DNA of 64,000 nt from Enterococcus gallinarum NBRC 100675 (GCF_001544275.1 NZ_BCQE01000004.1:62001-126000), one strand, 5' to 3'. Shown: positions 9,353 to 19,101, numbered from the stretch's first letter. The notes: generated by a model not told the origin, from the letters alone. Numbers and translations: made by a program.

Positions 9353-10297
9353 TTAGAAAGAACCCAAAATCTTTCGTAATCTTGTTTTCTTACGTTGGAT
9401 CTCCTCGTCGATTATTTGTGGTTCGCTTTTTGAAAAAAGATCTTGATACTCATCGATATAGCTTTGTACCCAGCGATCAATCTCTTGTGATTCTGGCAAG
9501 AACGGATAGCTTAAAGCAAAATGATCATTCAACTCTTCTAAAATGCCTTCCGCTAAGGTTGGATTTTCTTGCCCAATTCGTTCATTCACAGCTTGTCGCA
9601 TTTGGCTGAGAACTGGCACTTCCCTCAATAAAGATAACTGATTGGGAATGATCTGCCGTTGATTCCCCATGTAGTCTTTCAATTCAAACTGCTGTGAACT
9701 TTCTAAACGGACAAGCTCTTCTACTAGTTTTGGTAACAAAAAAGGATTCGTTAACTGAGGAAGCAGCTCCGTCATCAACGATACAAACTGATTCTTTGTG
9801 AGTCCTTGGGAAAAAATATGCCATGTGTGCCCGCTAACTGGTTGGTTGCTACTGTCCATTGCAAGCAATGACTGTTTTTTTCCTAAAAAATCTTCCAAAC
9901 CAAGTATTTGTTGAACTTCTTCTACTTTATCCAATTCTTTCACTAAATTTTCGCTTACCGCTTCAGAGATCACCGGAAATTCCTCTGCGAGTCTTATCCA
10001 TTTTCTCGCTCGCAAGTATTGACCATCAAGAATCAACAAATGACCAATTTGAACAAAACCATTTGGATCTTGTAGGTATTCATCCAAGAAATCATCTGCC
10101 ACTTCCAACGCTTTTGCAAAATCAGCCAGTTGCTGTAAGCACTTAACGAGAGATTGATTGATCTCAAAAGAAGAATGCTCAGTATAAATTTTCTGGTAAT
10201 CATGGTAGGCCTTCAGATAATCTTTTGCCTGGTATGCTTTTTCTGCTGAATGACGCAAGCGATCTTCAGGTTTTGGAAACTGGATCGTGTCTCCCAT
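9353..10297 (-). CDS. TPR-like protein of unknown function
   Basis: A 314-residue soluble protein. The first half (about 15-130) reads as helix-turn-helix repeats of tetratricopeptide type: AYQAKDYLKAYHDYQKIY, then QLADFAKALEVADDFLDEY, then DGQYLRARKWIRLAEEF. The second half is a helical, acidic domain ending in a basic patch KKTRLRKILGSF. TPR arrays usually mediate protein-protein contact. The partner is unknown; it lies upstream of tig in the same orientation but tig has its own promoter. Conserved-hypothetical in character; no catalytic motif visible. Confidence 0.75.
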   Translation of the reverse strand: MGDTIQFPKPEDRLRHSAEKAYQAKDYLKAYHDYQKIYTEHSSFEINQSLVKCLQQLADFAKALEVADDFLDEYLQDPNGFVQIGHLLILDGQYLRARKWIRLAEEFPVISEAVSENLVKELDKVEEVQQILGLEDFLGKKQSLLAMDSSNQPVSGHTWHIFSQGLTKNQFVSLMTELLPQLTNPFLLPKLVEELVRLESSQQFELKDYMGNQRQIIPNQLSLLREVPVLSQMRQAVNERIGQENPTLAEGILEELNDHFALSYPFLPESQEIDRWVQSYIDEYQDLFSKSEPQIIDEEIQRKKTRLRKILGSF

Positions 10298-10354
10298 ATC
10301 TCATTCTCCTTTGTCTGTAATCGATCTGCAATCGCACTTCCGCTTGCATGGTGC

Positions 10355-10420
10355 AATCTTCTGGTAGCAAGACCGCTTTTCAACGGTCAGTCTTCCTTTG
10401 CCTCAAATAGAGACTGACCG
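10355..10420 (-). terminator. hairpin pair downstream of the sppA/RDD unit
   Basis: A perfect 10-bp inverted repeat (cggtcagtct at 10384 / agactgaccg ending 10420) with a 17-base loop, overlapped by a second small stem (gaccg / cggtc). It lies about 25 bp after the RDD gene stop. The T-run is weak, so it is an imperfect intrinsic terminator. Confidence 0.45.
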
Positions 10421-10445
10421 CTCATTACGTTATTGTCTATTCTTG

Positions 10446-11231
10446 TTACATATTGGCATTTGCCTGTTTATTGAATGCTTTAATCAAATTGATAGTAACC
10501 ACACTGGTCTCAGAAAAATAATCTCCGGCATGCTGCTTTTCTTTAGTAAAAATCACCGGCAAATAGCCGCAATAAAAGAAAGGATTGAATTGCAAAACGT
10601 AGCGCATACACAGTTCTCTTGTCAGAACTGTTTTCCAACTCAAATCAGCTTCTGTAAATGATACGACCCGAATACCGAAAATCATCTTACCTACCGTTTG
10701 CCCCTGATTGAACTTTGTTAATAAAACAAAATAGCCCAAGTAGATGGCCAACGAGAGTAACTGGTAGAGTCCAAAAGGATGCCCGCTACTTGACCAACCA
10801 CCTAAGTGATAGATCGTATCCAGAGTAATTCCTGTAATAGCTCCGATACAAAGTACATCTACGAGATAAGCAAATAGCCGAATCCAAAACCCCGCAAAAA
10901 AGTAATCTGGAAAATCATTCACTCGTCTGCGTTCTTTCTGTTTGTCTTCTATCCCCTCATACCGTTGCCATTCTTTTTGACGCTGGCCAATCTCTTCCTC
11001 GCTAAATTCTTTTCTTTTAAACGAGCCCAATACTTGTTGATAGAAATCATCTGGATGATTCGTCGCAGCGGCCTCTTGATTTGGGGTATCCACACCTAGA
11101 TGTGCTTCTTGATTCGCCTGCTCTGTAGAAATTCCAGAGGTTGACTCTAGATTTTCCAGAGTTACGTTTTCTGCTCCCTGTTCAACAGGTTGTTGTTCGA
11201 TTCGTGGCTCTTTCGTTTCTTTTTCAGGCAT
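10446..11231 (-). CDS. RDD-family membrane protein
   Basis: A 261-residue protein. Residues 1-105 are hydrophilic and Glu/Gln-rich, probably disordered. Residues about 115-245 form an RDD domain with three hydrophobic segments (FFAGFWIRLFAYLVDVLCIG, LYQLLSLAIYLGYFVLL, and FNPFFYCGYLPVIF). The domain name comes from Arg-Asp-Asp; here R in FWIRL and D in LVDVL are seen. RDD proteins are membrane proteins of varied or unknown role. Its ribosome site GGAGGTGAATAACT overlaps the 3' end of sppA, so the two are an operon. Confidence 0.8.
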   Translation of the reverse strand: MPEKETKEPRIEQQPVEQGAENVTLENLESTSGISTEQANQEAHLGVDTPNQEAAATNHPDDFYQQVLGSFKRKEFSEEEIGQRQKEWQRYEGIEDKQKERRRVNDFPDYFFAGFWIRLFAYLVDVLCIGAITGITLDTIYHLGGWSSSGHPFGLYQLLSLAIYLGYFVLLTKFNQGQTVGKMIFGIRVVSFTEADLSWKTVLTRELCMRYVLQFNPFFYCGYLPVIFTKEKQHAGDYFSETSVVTINLIKAFNKQANANM

Positions 11232-11233
11232 AG

Positions 11234-12259
11234 TTATTCACCTCCATAATAATAAAGAGGTTTCGGCGCATCCATCGTACCTAGGCTTTCCACTACTTGC
11301 AAAAGACGACTAGACTCAGATGCCTTCAACCCTTGAAACTCTGCCAGTTTTGAACCCAGCCATGTAGAAGCGAACCCTGTGGAACCGACACCATATTCAA
11401 AAATTTCTGCATCCTCTAACCCTTGATCTGCTTCTAATGCAGCAAAGGCGTCCTCAGGAAACCCAATTTCGTCAACTAACCCGTTCTCCACTGCTTGTTG
11501 ACCATCATAAATCCGTCCGTCAGCAATTTTTCTAACAGCTTCTTCTGACATGCCTCGTCCTTCAGCTACAATGGAAACAAAGCGTCCGTATGCATTATCC
11601 ACGTAAGTTTGCAGAACTTTCTTGTCCTCATCGGTAGCGGCTCTTGTAGAGGAACCCATATCTTTCAAGGCACCACTTTTATAGGTGCTATCTTCGATCC
11701 CTAATTTATCCAATAAACCTGAATAATTCAATCCAGACATAATAACTCCGATAGAACCTGTCACGGTTTCATCTGTGGCAAAGATTTTGTCCGCTCCCGC
11801 TGAGACATAATAACCACCGCTAGCTGCGGTGTTCTTCATACTGACATAGACAGGAATTCCAATTTCTTTGATCTTTTTCATTTCACGAGCAATCTCTGCA
11901 CTTTCGTAAACTCCGCCCCCAGGCGAATTCACTTCAAATAGAATCCCTTTGATCGTTGGGTCCTCTTGCGCGGCACGTAGTTCTTCAAGAAATAATTGAT
12001 GATCATATCCTTCTGTTGAGAACAATCCACCACCTGAAGTATTCGCAATCGTCCCTTCCAAAGTCAAGCGAAGGATGCGGTTATTGGTATCTCCAGCCGC
12101 TATTTGATGTTCCTCCAATTCGTTGCTTCCATATAAAAGAGCATTCAATCCGTCCAGAGACGACTCTTCATTTTCTGGCGGAGCCATCAAAGCAAAAACA
12201 CCTGAGCACACAAATAATCCAATTGCAATCGCAACAGCCACCCATCTTCTCTTATTCAT
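11234..12259 (-). CDS. sppA: signal peptide peptidase SppA, membrane-bound serine protease
   Basis: A 341-residue S49-family protease of the short Gram-positive type. It has an N-terminal membrane anchor (VAIAIGLFVCSGVFALMA) followed by the protease domain. The catalytic Ser lies in TGSIGVIMSG and the general-base Lys in SGALKDMGS, as expected for the Ser-Lys dyad. GILFEVNSPGGGV is the family oxyanion region. It degrades leftover signal peptides in the membrane; in Bacillus it also affects lantibiotic resistance. Start preceded by AAAAAGGAGTGGAAAA. First of a two-gene unit with the RDD protein. Confidence 0.93.
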   Translation of the reverse strand: MNKRRWVAVAIAIGLFVCSGVFALMAPPENEESSLDGLNALLYGSNELEEHQIAAGDTNNRILRLTLEGTIANTSGGGLFSTEGYDHQLFLEELRAAQEDPTIKGILFEVNSPGGGVYESAEIAREMKKIKEIGIPVYVSMKNTAASGGYYVSAGADKIFATDETVTGSIGVIMSGLNYSGLLDKLGIEDSTYKSGALKDMGSSTRAATDEDKKVLQTYVDNAYGRFVSIVAEGRGMSEEAVRKIADGRIYDGQQAVENGLVDEIGFPEDAFAALEADQGLEDAEIFEYGVGSTGFASTWLGSKLAEFQGLKASESSRLLQVVESLGTMDAPKPLYYYGGE

Positions 12260-12273
12260 TTTTCCACTCCTTT

Positions 12274-12564
12274 TTAATAGCGGTTCTCAATCACGATTAC
12301 CGCTTCAACTAGTCCGCTTGCATCGAATTTTTCGCTTTTTTCTTTCAATGCGTAGCCGCCGAAATATTCTTTAGTTAATTCATCTTGCACTCGAAACGCT
12401 TGTGCTTCTTGAACAGAAATCGCACCCGGAAGAATTTCCTGCAGGCTGTCCCAACCAGTGTCTAACATGATTTTTGTATCATCATTGACATTTTCTTGTT
12501 TCTCTAATCTTTCCACTATTTCTTTTAACTCGGAAAACGTCATACATTGTACAGCTTCTGACAT
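12274..12564 (-). CDS. small conserved-looking protein of unknown function
   Basis: A 96-residue soluble protein, about 22% Asp plus Glu, with a helical start (FSELKEIVERLEKQENV) and a beta-like end (GLVEAVIVIENRY). It is not recognised. The ATG giving MSEAVQCM is chosen because GTGAGGG lies six bases upstream; an ATG two codons earlier abuts that site. It lies 14 bp upstream of sppA in the same orientation and is probably the first gene of that unit. Confidence 0.65.
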   Translation of the reverse strand: MSEAVQCMTFSELKEIVERLEKQENVNDDTKIMLDTGWDSLQEILPGAISVQEAQAFRVQDELTKEYFGGYALKEKSEKFDASGLVEAVIVIENRY

Positions 12565-12743
12565 CTTCATCCCTCACTTTCTTCTGTCATTGTATCGAAA
12601 TTAAAAAAAAAAGGATAGTCAAAAACGACAATTCCAATTTTACGAATTGGATCATCCGCAATTCTCCTTCTTTAAATCTCCATTACAGAACAAATATTGC
12701 CTCTAATAACATCTATACCAATTATTTTTTTTAGCTTTTTCTC

Positions 12744-12772
12744 TTGACTAACGTCCTTATAAATATTATGAT
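12744..12772 (+). promoter_or_regulatory. glmS promoter
   Basis: -35 TTGACT (12744-12749), 17-bp spacer, -10 TATGAT (12767-12772). Transcription would start near 12780, some 45 bases before the ribozyme cleavage site. The rest of the 12571-12743 gap shows an A-run and no gene. Confidence 0.8.
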
Positions 12773-12814
12773 AATGCATGTATTTCTACAAAATAATTTC
12801 AGGAGGATAGATAG

Positions 12815-12965
12815 ACCAATAGGAATAGCGCCAGATCTGTTCAACAGATGACGAGGAAAGAGTTTATCGAAATTTTCGGCGGGTAACTCTAGGGACTGCA
12901 CTCTATAAGCAAGAACAAAACCTCATCGTGAGATGAAAACAAACCTCTTGCTACGCAGGTAGAAA
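12815..12965 (+). ncRNA. glmS ribozyme (glucosamine-6-phosphate-activated self-cleaving riboswitch)
   Basis: The leader carries the hallmark core: AGCGCCAG at the cleavage site (between A12827 and G12828), a P2-type stem (atctgttcaacagat), GACGAGG, TTTATCGAAATTTTCGGCGGG and a GGGACTGCACTC-like region before closing stems. In Firmicutes glucosamine-6-phosphate acts as cofactor for cleavage; the cleaved mRNA is then degraded, which lowers GlmS when its product is plentiful. The 3' boundary is approximate because the P3/P4 stems were judged by eye. Confidence 0.93.
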
Positions 12966-13011
12966 TACATAATGAATCGTAAATAAGTAGTGGAAAGTAG
13001 GATTTGTCATT

Positions 13012-14814
13012 ATGTGTGGAATCGTAGGAATTGTAGGAAAATCAAATGCTGAACAGGTCATTTTGAATGGTTTGGAACGTTTAGAATATCGTGGGTATGA
13101 CTCAGCAGGTTTATATGTTGCTGATCGTACTTCTGGCCACTTAGTCAAAGCACAAGGACGTATCAAAAACTTGGAAGACAAAGTCACACCAGAAGTAACA
13201 GGAACGATCGGTATCGGACACACTCGCTGGGCAACTCATGGTAAACCATCAGAAAAAAATGCCCACCCTCATACTTCTTCCAACCAAGAATTAGTACTGG
13301 TTCATAACGGAGTAATTGAGAATTTTGAAGAATTGCATCAAAACTATTTAAGTGATCATCACTTCGAAGGACAGACAGATACAGAGATTGTCGTCCACTT
13401 GATCGAAGTATTGAAAAAAGACCGTTCGACCAAAGAAGCGTTCAAAAAGGCGCTCTCATTAATTCGTGGTTCATATGCCTTTGCATTAGTTGATAAAAAT
13501 GACCCTGAAACCATCTATGTAGCAAAAAATAAAAGTCCGTTATTGATTGGGCTTGGAGATGGGTTTAACGTTATTTGTAGTGATGCATTGGCTATGTTGG
13601 ATCAGACTACCCATTTCGTTGAAATTGAAGACGGTGAAATGGTAACTGTGACGGCAGAAACGATTAAAATCGAAGATCTAAAAGGAAATCTTGTTTATCG
13701 CGAGTCTTATGAAGCACAACTTGATTTAACAGACATCGAAAAAGGAACGTATCCTTACTATATGCTGAAAGAAATCGATGAGCAGCCAGCTGTGATGCGT
13801 CGTCTTGTTCAAGAGTATCAAGGCACAGGAGAAGTGACGATCGATGACGCATTAAAGGATCAAATGATTGCAAGCGACCGCATCTACATCGTTGCTTGTG
13901 GAACCAGTAATCACGCTGGTTGGGCCGCAAAAGCGATTCTAGAATCTCTGACACAGATTCCTGTTGAAGTACATTTATCAAGTGAATTCGGCTATAACAT
14001 GCCTCTACTGTCTGCAAAACCTTTCTTTATTTTTCTATCGCAAAGTGGAGAAACAGCCGACAGCCGACAAGTCTTGGTAAAAATCAATCAAATGAATTTG
14101 CCTAGTCTGACTATTACAAACGTAGCGGGCTCGACTCTTTCTCGTGAGGCTGATCATACGTTGTTACTTCATGCCGGCCCTGAAATCGCCGTAGCTTCTA
14201 CCAAGGCCTACACTGCTCAAATCGCTGTGTTAACCTTATTAGCAAAAGCAATTGGTGACGCTAAAGGTATTTCTGCGGCACAGGACTTCGATGTTTTTCA
14301 TGAATTAAGTATCGTTGCTTCTGCTATGGAAACATTAGTCGACGAAAAAGCGGTCATCAGTCAATTAGCAGAAGAGTATTTGTCTGTCAGCCGCAATGCT
14401 TTTTATATTGGTCGAAGCAATGACTATTATGTTTCCATGGAAGCTGCATTAAAGCTGAAAGAAATTTCTTATGTCCAAGCAGAAGGATTTGCAGCTGGAG
14501 AATTGAAACATGGAACCATCGCACTGATCGAAGAAGGAACCCCAGTTATCGGAATCATCACTGAAGAAGTGACCGGCTCCCATACGAGAGGAAATTTGAA
14601 AGAAGTTGAGTCTCGCGGCGCCCATACTTTAGTCATCGTCAGCCAAGAACTAGCAAAAGCGACGGATCACATTGTTTTGCCTTCTGTCCATCCATTGGTT
14701 ACTAGTTTAGTTGCCGTGATTCCTGCGCAACTGTTGGCTTACTTTGCAACATTGCAAAGAGGGTATGACGTGGATAAGCCTCGAAATTTAGCTAAATCAG
14801 TGACTGTCGAATAA
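13012..14814 (+). CDS. glmS: glutamine-fructose-6-phosphate aminotransferase (isomerizing)
   Basis: A 600-residue enzyme making glucosamine-6-phosphate from fructose-6-phosphate and glutamine, the entry step to UDP-GlcNAc and peptidoglycan. MCGIVG places the catalytic Cys2 (N-terminal amine nucleophile) right after Met1. The glutaminase domain spans about 1-235 with GHTRWATHG. Two SIS isomerase domains follow (about 280-420 and 455-590), with CGTSNHAG and SQSGETADS as sugar-phosphate loops, ending in PRNLAKSVTVE. Expression is controlled by the ribozyme upstream. It ends at a strong terminator. Confidence 0.98.
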   Translation: MCGIVGIVGKSNAEQVILNGLERLEYRGYDSAGLYVADRTSGHLVKAQGRIKNLEDKVTPEVTGTIGIGHTRWATHGKPSEKNAHPHTSSNQELVLVHNGVIENFEELHQNYLSDHHFEGQTDTEIVVHLIEVLKKDRSTKEAFKKALSLIRGSYAFALVDKNDPETIYVAKNKSPLLIGLGDGFNVICSDALAMLDQTTHFVEIEDGEMVTVTAETIKIEDLKGNLVYRESYEAQLDLTDIEKGTYPYYMLKEIDEQPAVMRRLVQEYQGTGEVTIDDALKDQMIASDRIYIVACGTSNHAGWAAKAILESLTQIPVEVHLSSEFGYNMPLLSAKPFFIFLSQSGETADSRQVLVKINQMNLPSLTITNVAGSTLSREADHTLLLHAGPEIAVASTKAYTAQIAVLTLLAKAIGDAKGISAAQDFDVFHELSIVASAMETLVDEKAVISQLAEEYLSVSRNAFYIGRSNDYYVSMEAALKLKEISYVQAEGFAAGELKHGTIALIEEGTPVIGIITEEVTGSHTRGNLKEVESRGAHTLVIVSQELAKATDHIVLPSVHPLVTSLVAVIPAQLLAYFATLQRGYDVDKPRNLAKSVTVE

Positions 14815-14833
14815 AACTTTTAAAAGTTTTTAG

Positions 14834-14882
14834 GCAGAAAAACGAGCTGTGACAATTGTCTTGTCGCAGCTCGTTTTTTTCG
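14834..14882 (+). terminator. glmS terminator
   Basis: A long hairpin (aaacgagctgtgacaa / ttgtcgcagctcgttt, one mismatch) followed by seven Ts, 20 bp after the stop. The following stretch to 15061 shows no supported gene. Confidence 0.93.
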
Positions 14883-15061
14883 TACAACCAATTAAAAGCA
14901 ATTTTTTAAACAAGATGAAACTGCTTGGAACTGCCTTTTTGATCATCCTTTCTTTTCTCGTCCCACATTTTTTTAAAAGTCTTTTAAGTAATGCACAAAA
15001 CAGCAAGCAGCATTCATCCCAGATTCAGTGCACCTCTGTTGATCAACATAGGGAAAATGGA

Positions 15062-15373
15062 TCATTTCTTTACACACCACGTGCCATTTATGATGATTAT
15101 CCCTACTATCGTCAGTAAAATAGTTGCAACGAATAAAATATTCCCCATTAATGACCAGCGATCACTAAAAAGTAATGAAAGCAGGATGAAAGCACCCAGA
15201 ACCAACATACCGATGCCATTCGCTACATACAAACGATCTAAATCATACTGTGCTTTTTTTTCTTCAGAAGCCATATTGTATCCAGCAATCAATTGCCATC
15301 CATGTCTGCTTAAAAATAGGATGCCTGTAATAAAAAACAAACCTGCGACTACCCATCCTGTTGTATTTCCCAT
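15062..15373 (-). CDS. DUF3784-type small membrane protein
   Basis: A 103-residue protein with three hydrophobic segments (TGWVVAGLFFITGILFL, VANGIGMLVLGAFILLSLLF, ILFVATILLTIVGIIII). Between the first and second lies WQLIAGYNMASEEKKAQYD, the recognisable signature of DUF3784 proteins, whose role is unknown. The start MGNTTG is preferred because GAGAGG lies upstream and the extra 15 residues of the longer frame are polar and unlike the family. A GTG one codon earlier is also possible. Monocistronic, between two terminators. Confidence 0.75.
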   Translation of the reverse strand: MGNTTGWVVAGLFFITGILFLSRHGWQLIAGYNMASEEKKAQYDLDRLYVANGIGMLVLGAFILLSLLFSDRWSLMGNILFVATILLTIVGIIIINGTWCVKK

Positions 15374-15502
15374 CACACATTCATCCTCTCTACACATCTG
15401 TCTAACGTTTAGATCCATTCAACCAATCGGTTTCTTGCGCTTTATACAGTGAGTATACCACATGAAAATCATTATTTGGATTATCATTATATTTTAACAA
15501 CA

Positions 15503-15540
15503 TAAAAAAACCAACGAAAGTCGTTTTCGTTGGTTTTTGA
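15503..15540. terminator. glmM terminator
   Basis: Stem aaaaccaacgaaa / ttttcgttggtttt with A-run and T-run on either side, right after the glmM stop on the - strand. It works in both directions in principle. Confidence 0.88.
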
Positions 15541-15546
15541 TTTCAT

Positions 15547-16902
15547 TTATTCCGCACCGATTTCTTCCCGTACGACAGCTGCGATTTTATCGACATAGTA
15601 ATCTACTTTTTCTGTTGTTGGTGCCTCAGCCATCACGCGCAATAATGGTTCTGTTCCAGAAGGACGTACTAAGATTCTACCTTCCCCATTCATTTCTGCT
15701 TCTGTTTCTTCGACGATTTTTCGGATTGCCGGTACATCCATCGCGCCGTTTTTATCTGTCACACGAATATTAACTAATTTTTGCGGATAGATCGTAACTT
15801 CCCCTGCCAGCTCAGAAAGTTTTTTTCCAGTCTGCTTCATGATATTCAATAACTGGATACCAGACAGCATTCCATCCCCTGTCGTATTGAAGTCCAAGAA
15901 GATCATGTGTCCGGACTGTTCCCCGCCAAAGTTGTAGTCATTTTTGCGCATTTCTTCTACAACGTAGCGGTCACCCACTTGAGTAATCACATCTTTCAAA
16001 CCAATGGCTTCAACAGCTTTATGAAACCCTAAATTGCTCATCACAGTTGTAACAATGGTATCTTGTTTCAAACGTTTTTGTTCAGCTAAGTATTTTGCAC
16101 AAATGTACATGATCTTATCGCCGTCAACAATATTACCTTGTTCATCAATAGCGATCACCCGATCACCGTCTCCATCAAAGGCTAGTCCAACATCGGCCCC
16201 TTTTTCGACAACGAACTCTGCTAATTTCTCAGGATGAGTGGAACCAACTCCATCATTGATGTTCAAACCATTCGGCGAAGTCCCCATGGTATAAAAATCA
16301 GTTTCTAAGTCTGCAAACAACCGATTGACACTTGTAGCAGTCGCCCCATTGGCTGCATCTACACAGACGGTGATGCCCTCTAGATCACCCGGGATCGTTT
16401 GACGGAGAAATTGAGAATACTTCAAAAGACCTTCTGGAAATTCATCAACGGTTCCTAAACCTTCAGCTGACGGCCGTGGTAACGTATCTTCTGCAGCATC
16501 TAATAAAGCTTCGATCTCCGCTTCTTGTTCGTCTACCAATTTGAAGCCATCATTACCGAAGAATTTAATTCCGTTGTCTTGTGCTGGATTATGTGATGCT
16601 GAGATCATTACTCCAGCGCTAGCTTTTTGGACACGTGTCAGATAAGCCACACCTGGCGTTGAGATGACGCCTAGTTGAAATACTTCGATTCCCACAGATA
16701 GCAAACCAGCGATCAGTGCATTTTCTAATAACTGACCAGAGATTCGAGTGTCTCGCCCAACTAAGACGCGAGGTCGACGATCGTCTGTTTCGTGTTGACT
16801 CAATACATATCCGCCATAGCGGCCAAGTTTAAATGCTAATTCTGGTGTAAGTTCCTTATTTGCTTCTCCACGAACACCATCTGTACCAAAATATTTTCCC
16901 AT
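15547..16902 (-). CDS. glmM: phosphoglucosamine mutase
   Basis: A 451-residue alpha-D-phosphohexomutase converting glucosamine-6-phosphate to glucosamine-1-phosphate, the step after GlmS. The active-site phosphoserine is in [11 protein letters not shown] near residue 100. The metal loop DGDGDR is near residue 240. The sugar-binding EQSGH and the C-terminal phosphate loop [12 protein letters not shown] follow. Third gene of the cdaA-cdaR-glmM operon; GlmM is known to bind and inhibit CdaA in several Firmicutes, which links cell-wall supply to c-di-AMP. Confidence 0.97.
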   Translation of the reverse strand: MGKYFGTDGVRGEANKELTPELAFKLGRYGGYVLSQHETDDRRPRVLVGRDTRISGQLLENALIAGLLSVGIEVFQLGVISTPGVAYLTRVQKASAGVMISASHNPAQDNGIKFFGNDGFKLVDEQEAEIEALLDAAEDTLPRPSAEGLGTVDEFPEGLLKYSQFLRQTIPGDLEGITVCVDAANGATATSVNRLFADLETDFYTMGTSPNGLNINDGVGSTHPEKLAEFVVEKGADVGLAFDGDGDRVIAIDEQGNIVDGDKIMYICAKYLAEQKRLKQDTIVTTVMSNLGFHKAVEAIGLKDVITQVGDRYVVEEMRKNDYNFGGEQSGHMIFLDFNTTGDGMLSGIQLLNIMKQTGKKLSELAGEVTIYPQKLVNIRVTDKNGAMDVPAIRKIVEETEAEMNGEGRILVRPSGTEPLLRVMAEAPTTEKVDYYVDKIAAVVREEIGAE

Positions 16903-16918
16903 AATGTATTACCCTCTC

Positions 16919-18010
16919 TTATTCTTTACTCTCATCTGAAGTTGTAACAGTTGTTTCGCTTTCTGAATCACGGTTTTCTTCACTAGATGGTCCACTAGTT
17001 TCATCTGATCGAGATTCGGCAGATGACTCGTTGCCAGTTTGACCATTCGTTTCCGTTGATTGGAAAACAGGTGTCACTTGGATCGTCACTACTTTAGGAT
17101 CAATCGTCACACCATCTGGTGCTGGCACTTCAACAGTTCGCTCAACAGTTGAGGTGATTCTTGAAATATCGATTGGTACGCCAATTTGATCTAATGTATC
17201 TAAAATAGACTGGCTACCAGAAATCGTTCCGCTGATTGCACTCATTCTATAGATAAAATGGGAGATGCCGTTAGGAACTGTTCCTTGCTGGGTGACGAAT
17301 AATTCCACTTGTTTCGTCGGGGCTTCTAATGTTACCGCCACGTTAACTGTTTCGGGATCTGGCAAAATTGCTAGTGCATTTTTAGCGGTATCCCACGCTT
17401 GTATCGTTCCTTTGACTGTTGAAGAGGTCGTTCCGATCTCATTAGGATCAATGACAGCCACCACACGATCGATATCATTTAAAGTGCGATCACCCGTTGT
17501 GATCACTACTTTCTGAGGATCTGCCTCTAGAGAAGCGATAGAATATCCTTCTTTTAGATCTGTGCCCGATATAACTGGTTCAACAGTAAATGTTTTTGTT
17601 ACTTTCTTTTCAATAGTCACTGTGATGGTCTTTGGCTCGATTTCAGCCGTCACACCCGAACTCAAATTCTGAACTTCTAAAGGAACTTCATGCGTTCCTT
17701 CCCCTAATTCAGAGAGATCCGCCATCACGCGAAAGTTTCGCGTCTCATCATTTTTTTCTGCATTCAACTGGATACGATTTCGACTTTTCAAGGTGACATT
17801 CACGGTGGTTTCATACCCTTGGATAAAATAGCTATCTGTATCATACGTCGTTTGGATGGGAACATTGCTAAGATGTTCTTCATAACCACTAGTAGAGCCG
17901 GAAAGATTGACTTGCAGTGTGGAACCACTAGCAATAAAAAACAACACCAAACTAAAGAACAGCGCTAGTATACCATAAAAAATATTTCGTTGGCGTTCTT
18001 TCTTAATCAT
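16919..18010 (-). CDS. cdaR: CdaR (YbbR-domain) regulator of the c-di-AMP cyclase
   Basis: A 363-residue extracytoplasmic protein with one N-terminal membrane anchor (ILALFFSLVLFFIASGS) and YbbR-type beta repeats, seen as recurring 'P-x-x-V-x-I/V-x-x-x-x-x-x-I/V-D' units such as PQKVVITTGDRTLNDIDRV. The C-terminus from about 325 is a Ser/Glu/Thr-rich tail with no repeat structure. CdaR contacts CdaA through the membrane and modulates its activity. It overlaps cdaA by 4 bp and lies 16 bp before glmM, the canonical order. Confidence 0.93.
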   Translation of the reverse strand: MIKKERQRNIFYGILALFFSLVLFFIASGSTLQVNLSGSTSGYEEHLSNVPIQTTYDTDSYFIQGYETTVNVTLKSRNRIQLNAEKNDETRNFRVMADLSELGEGTHEVPLEVQNLSSGVTAEIEPKTITVTIEKKVTKTFTVEPVISGTDLKEGYSIASLEADPQKVVITTGDRTLNDIDRVVAVIDPNEIGTTSSTVKGTIQAWDTAKNALAILPDPETVNVAVTLEAPTKQVELFVTQQGTVPNGISHFIYRMSAISGTISGSQSILDTLDQIGVPIDISRITSTVERTVEVPAPDGVTIDPKVVTIQVTPVFQSTETNGQTGNESSAESRSDETSGPSSEENRDSESETTVTTSDESKE

Positions 18011-18888
18011 TTTCTTCCCCCTTTGTTCACACCGTCAAGGAAAGATTGCAGTAGATTACGTTTTGCTGTTTTTTCTTCAGGCACAAGCTCTCGATTCAAA
18101 ATATCCAAGTATTGTTCTCGAGATAACCCAGATAACAATTGGTTGTTCATAGTGATACTGACATCCCCAGTTTCTTCCGACACAACGATCGTCAAAGCAT
18201 CACTGACTTCTGACACACCCACTGCCGCCCGATGCCTAGTCCCGAATTCTTTAGGAATCAACAAGCTTTCTGAAAGGGGCAGATACGCACTCGAAACCGC
18301 AATTTTGCCGTCTCGTATAATGACCGCTCCGTCGTGCAAAGGTGTGTTGGGAATAAAAATATTGATCAATAATTCTCCGGTAATATCGGCATCCAATGCA
18401 ATCCCAGTTTCGACATACTCTTCCAAACCGGTAGTTCGCTCAATTGTAATCAAGGCACCTATTTTGCGTTTCGCCATATACTGGATCGCTTTATCTAAAG
18501 ATTGGACCATCACTTCGTCTTCGTGCTTTTCAGACTTAGAGGTCTTGAACAGCGAACTCCGACCTAAATGTTCCAAACCTCTCCGGATTTCTGGTTGAAA
18601 AATGACGATAGCAGCGATCACCCCATAGGTGATTACTTGATCCATCAGCCACGAGAGAGTTCTCAAGCCAATCAAACCAGCTAAAAAACGTAAAACGATA
18701 AATAGCCCGACCCCTTTGAATAGCTGGATCGCCTTGGTCCCTCTGACTAACTGAATCAATTTGTAGACCACATACCAGACAACTAAAACATCCAAAACAT
18801 TGATTAAAAATGAAAGGGAAAATATATTAAATGAGAAAAGTTCTCTCCAATAATCAAAATTAAAAAAATCACTGAAATTCATCGACAT
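18007..18888 (-). CDS. cdaA: diadenylate cyclase CdaA (c-di-AMP synthase)
   Basis: A 293-residue membrane enzyme making c-di-AMP from two ATP. Three hydrophobic segments lie within the first 100 residues. The DAC domain (about 105-265) has the catalytic DGA in HDGAVIIRDGKI and the ATP-binding GTRHRAAVG motif. Length and layout match CdaA/DacA, the main cyclase of Firmicutes, which controls potassium and osmolyte balance. The start has AAGGAAGG at proper distance. First gene of the cdaA-cdaR-glmM operon with a promoter upstream. Confidence 0.97.
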   Translation of the reverse strand: MSMNFSDFFNFDYWRELFSFNIFSLSFLINVLDVLVVWYVVYKLIQLVRGTKAIQLFKGVGLFIVLRFLAGLIGLRTLSWLMDQVITYGVIAAIVIFQPEIRRGLEHLGRSSLFKTSKSEKHEDEVMVQSLDKAIQYMAKRKIGALITIERTTGLEEYVETGIALDADITGELLINIFIPNTPLHDGAVIIRDGKIAVSSAYLPLSESLLIPKEFGTRHRAAVGVSEVSDALTIVVSEETGDVSITMNNQLLSGLSREQYLDILNRELVPEEKTAKRNLLQSFLDGVNKGGRK

Positions 18889-18919
18889 AAACAGCCTTCC
18901 TTTATTCTTAAGACTTCAA

Positions 18920-18948
18920 ATAATAGTATAACATAGGACTTCTTTTAA
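18920..18948 (-). promoter_or_regulatory. cdaA operon promoter
   Basis: On the - strand, -35 TTAAAA (18943-18948), 17-bp spacer, -10 TATTAT (18920-18925), about 30 bp before the start codon. An overlapping TATACT could be an alternative -10. Confidence 0.5.
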
Positions 18949-19053
18949 CACGTTGAAAAAAGCAAATTTATCTCATTTTTTCCAGAAAAAATTCTCACTT
19001 TTTTCTGGACTCTCGATTATTGGATAACACGGTTGATCTTTACGTAATGGAGC

Positions 19054-19092
19054 TTCAAAAAAACAGCTCTGCCAGATACTGGCTAGAGCTGT
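19054..19092 (-). terminator. nifJ terminator
   Basis: On the - strand, ACAGCTCT / AGAGCTGT outer stem with an inner gccag / ctggc stem, followed by seven Ts. It lies immediately after the nifJ stop. Confidence 0.92.
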
Positions 19093-19101
19093 GACACTTG
19101 C

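Noticed and set aside
14849-15118. 89-residue + strand ORF after the glmS terminator
   Set aside because: It starts inside the terminator, lacks a ribosome site and overlaps the DUF3784 gene on the other strand.
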